Below the pieces are notes generated by a model. That model was not told the DNA's origin. It saw only the letters and a list, made by a program, of their open reading frames with translations, and did no database searches. Shown piece by piece: positions 63,592 to 64,000 of a stretch of 64,000 nt of DNA. Every line of letters begins with the position of its first letter. Within the stretch, counting starts at the first letter, position 1. Source of the stretch: Dolomedes plantarius (Eukaryota > Arthropoda > Arachnida > Araneae > Dolomedidae); the NCBI GenBank assembly GCA_907164885.2, contig OU015499.1:146408812-146472811 (forward strand). Direction: 5' to 3'. Both the position numbers and the translations under genes were made by a program.

Positions 63592-64000
63592 CCTTTCATA
63601 ATTAATTCCTTACATATTTTCTATCCTTTCATGCATAGTGTTCCTCAGGCTGTCTTATGATTAATGATATTTTAATTCTGTGGTGAGTTTGATTTCCGAG
63701 ACTTATTAAAAATTTATGAAGAGAATACTGACTAGTAGCCAGAATTTGTTATCTTAATATATACAGGTAAATCAGGGCAGAAAAATTGTGGGTATTTTAT
63801 ATGTTTCACATTGCATGTTAATCTCACTGAATGATTATTTGGTAAGTCAAGTTTCAGTAGGTGTTTAGCTGTATTAAATCCTTCATCTGTTTAAAGCAGT
63901 TTTTCAGAAACTTTCAAAATTTGCATCTCTGTTTTCATGAGAGAATCCCTGTGGAAGATCTTCTATTTTCAGTTTTTAGTTTTAATTGCTCTTAACTTGC

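Larger units (their letters stand above)
45518..64000. repeat. Giant inverted repeat, right arm (continues past the window)
   Basis: This is the reverse complement of 26,176-43,140 with about 1% or less difference over coding parts. Its inner edge is GTGAAACAAC at 45,518, pairing with 43,140. The last bases of the window pair with 26,176, so the arm is still matching where the sequence stops. Confidence 0.95.

Overview
This is eukaryotic nuclear DNA, AT-rich and full of transposons. The mix of elements (Tc1/mariner families including DD41D types, Helitrons, a Penelope-like element, hAT, Jockey-type and other non-LTR pieces) fits an arthropod, most likely a spider or other chelicerate. That assignment is inference; no host marker gene was recognised.

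The first 16 kb is a transposon graveyard. It holds two decayed Tc1/mariner copies (0-3.3 kb), a 22-copy satellite with paired CRE-type palindromes (3.55-7.59 kb), head-to-tail Helitrons (to 8.92 kb), a dead Tc3-like element (9.2-10.8 kb), a non-LTR retrotransposon fragment split by a nearly intact Tc1 element (10.9-12.9 kb), and a DD41D element with an uninterrupted 347-codon transposase and long terminal repeats (13.8-15.4 kb).

The main content is a compact multi-gene cassette that looks like integrated DNA-virus sequence. It occurs three times: a rearranged copy 1 (16.08-22.06 kb, genes on minus), copy 2 (about 34.0-43.7 kb, genes on minus) and copy 3 (45.5-55.8 kb, genes on plus). In gene direction the order is A (352 aa, Pro-rich repeats plus a duplicated Cys-rich domain), B and C (zinc-finger protein and HxH/coiled-coil protein, in one frame separated only by a TAG), D (111 aa, cyclin-docking-like motif), E (183 aa RING-H2), F (80 aa RING-H2) and G (spliced, about 400 aa, with a CtBP-type motif, a nuclear signal and an acidic C-terminus). 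Most genes have their own TATA box. D, E and F are each followed by a strong hairpin with a shared clamp and a shared trailing motif. No polymerase, integrase, helicase or capsid gene is in the window, so the virus family is not assigned. Gene G is broken differently in every copy, so this is a set of decaying endogenous copies, though E is intact in two of them.

Copies 2 and 3 are the inner parts of a giant inverted repeat. The left arm is 26,176-43,140, the spacer is 2.4 kb, and the right arm is 45,518-64,000 and runs off the window. The arms also carry host flank (hAT relic, Helitron, Penelope-like element). They are nearly identical but differ by a 2-kb insertion, a roughly 630-bp deletion, an 84-bp duplication and scattered substitutions. 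Either a real recent inverted duplication or two haplotypes joined head-to-head by assembly could explain this. The spacer holds repeats of its own.
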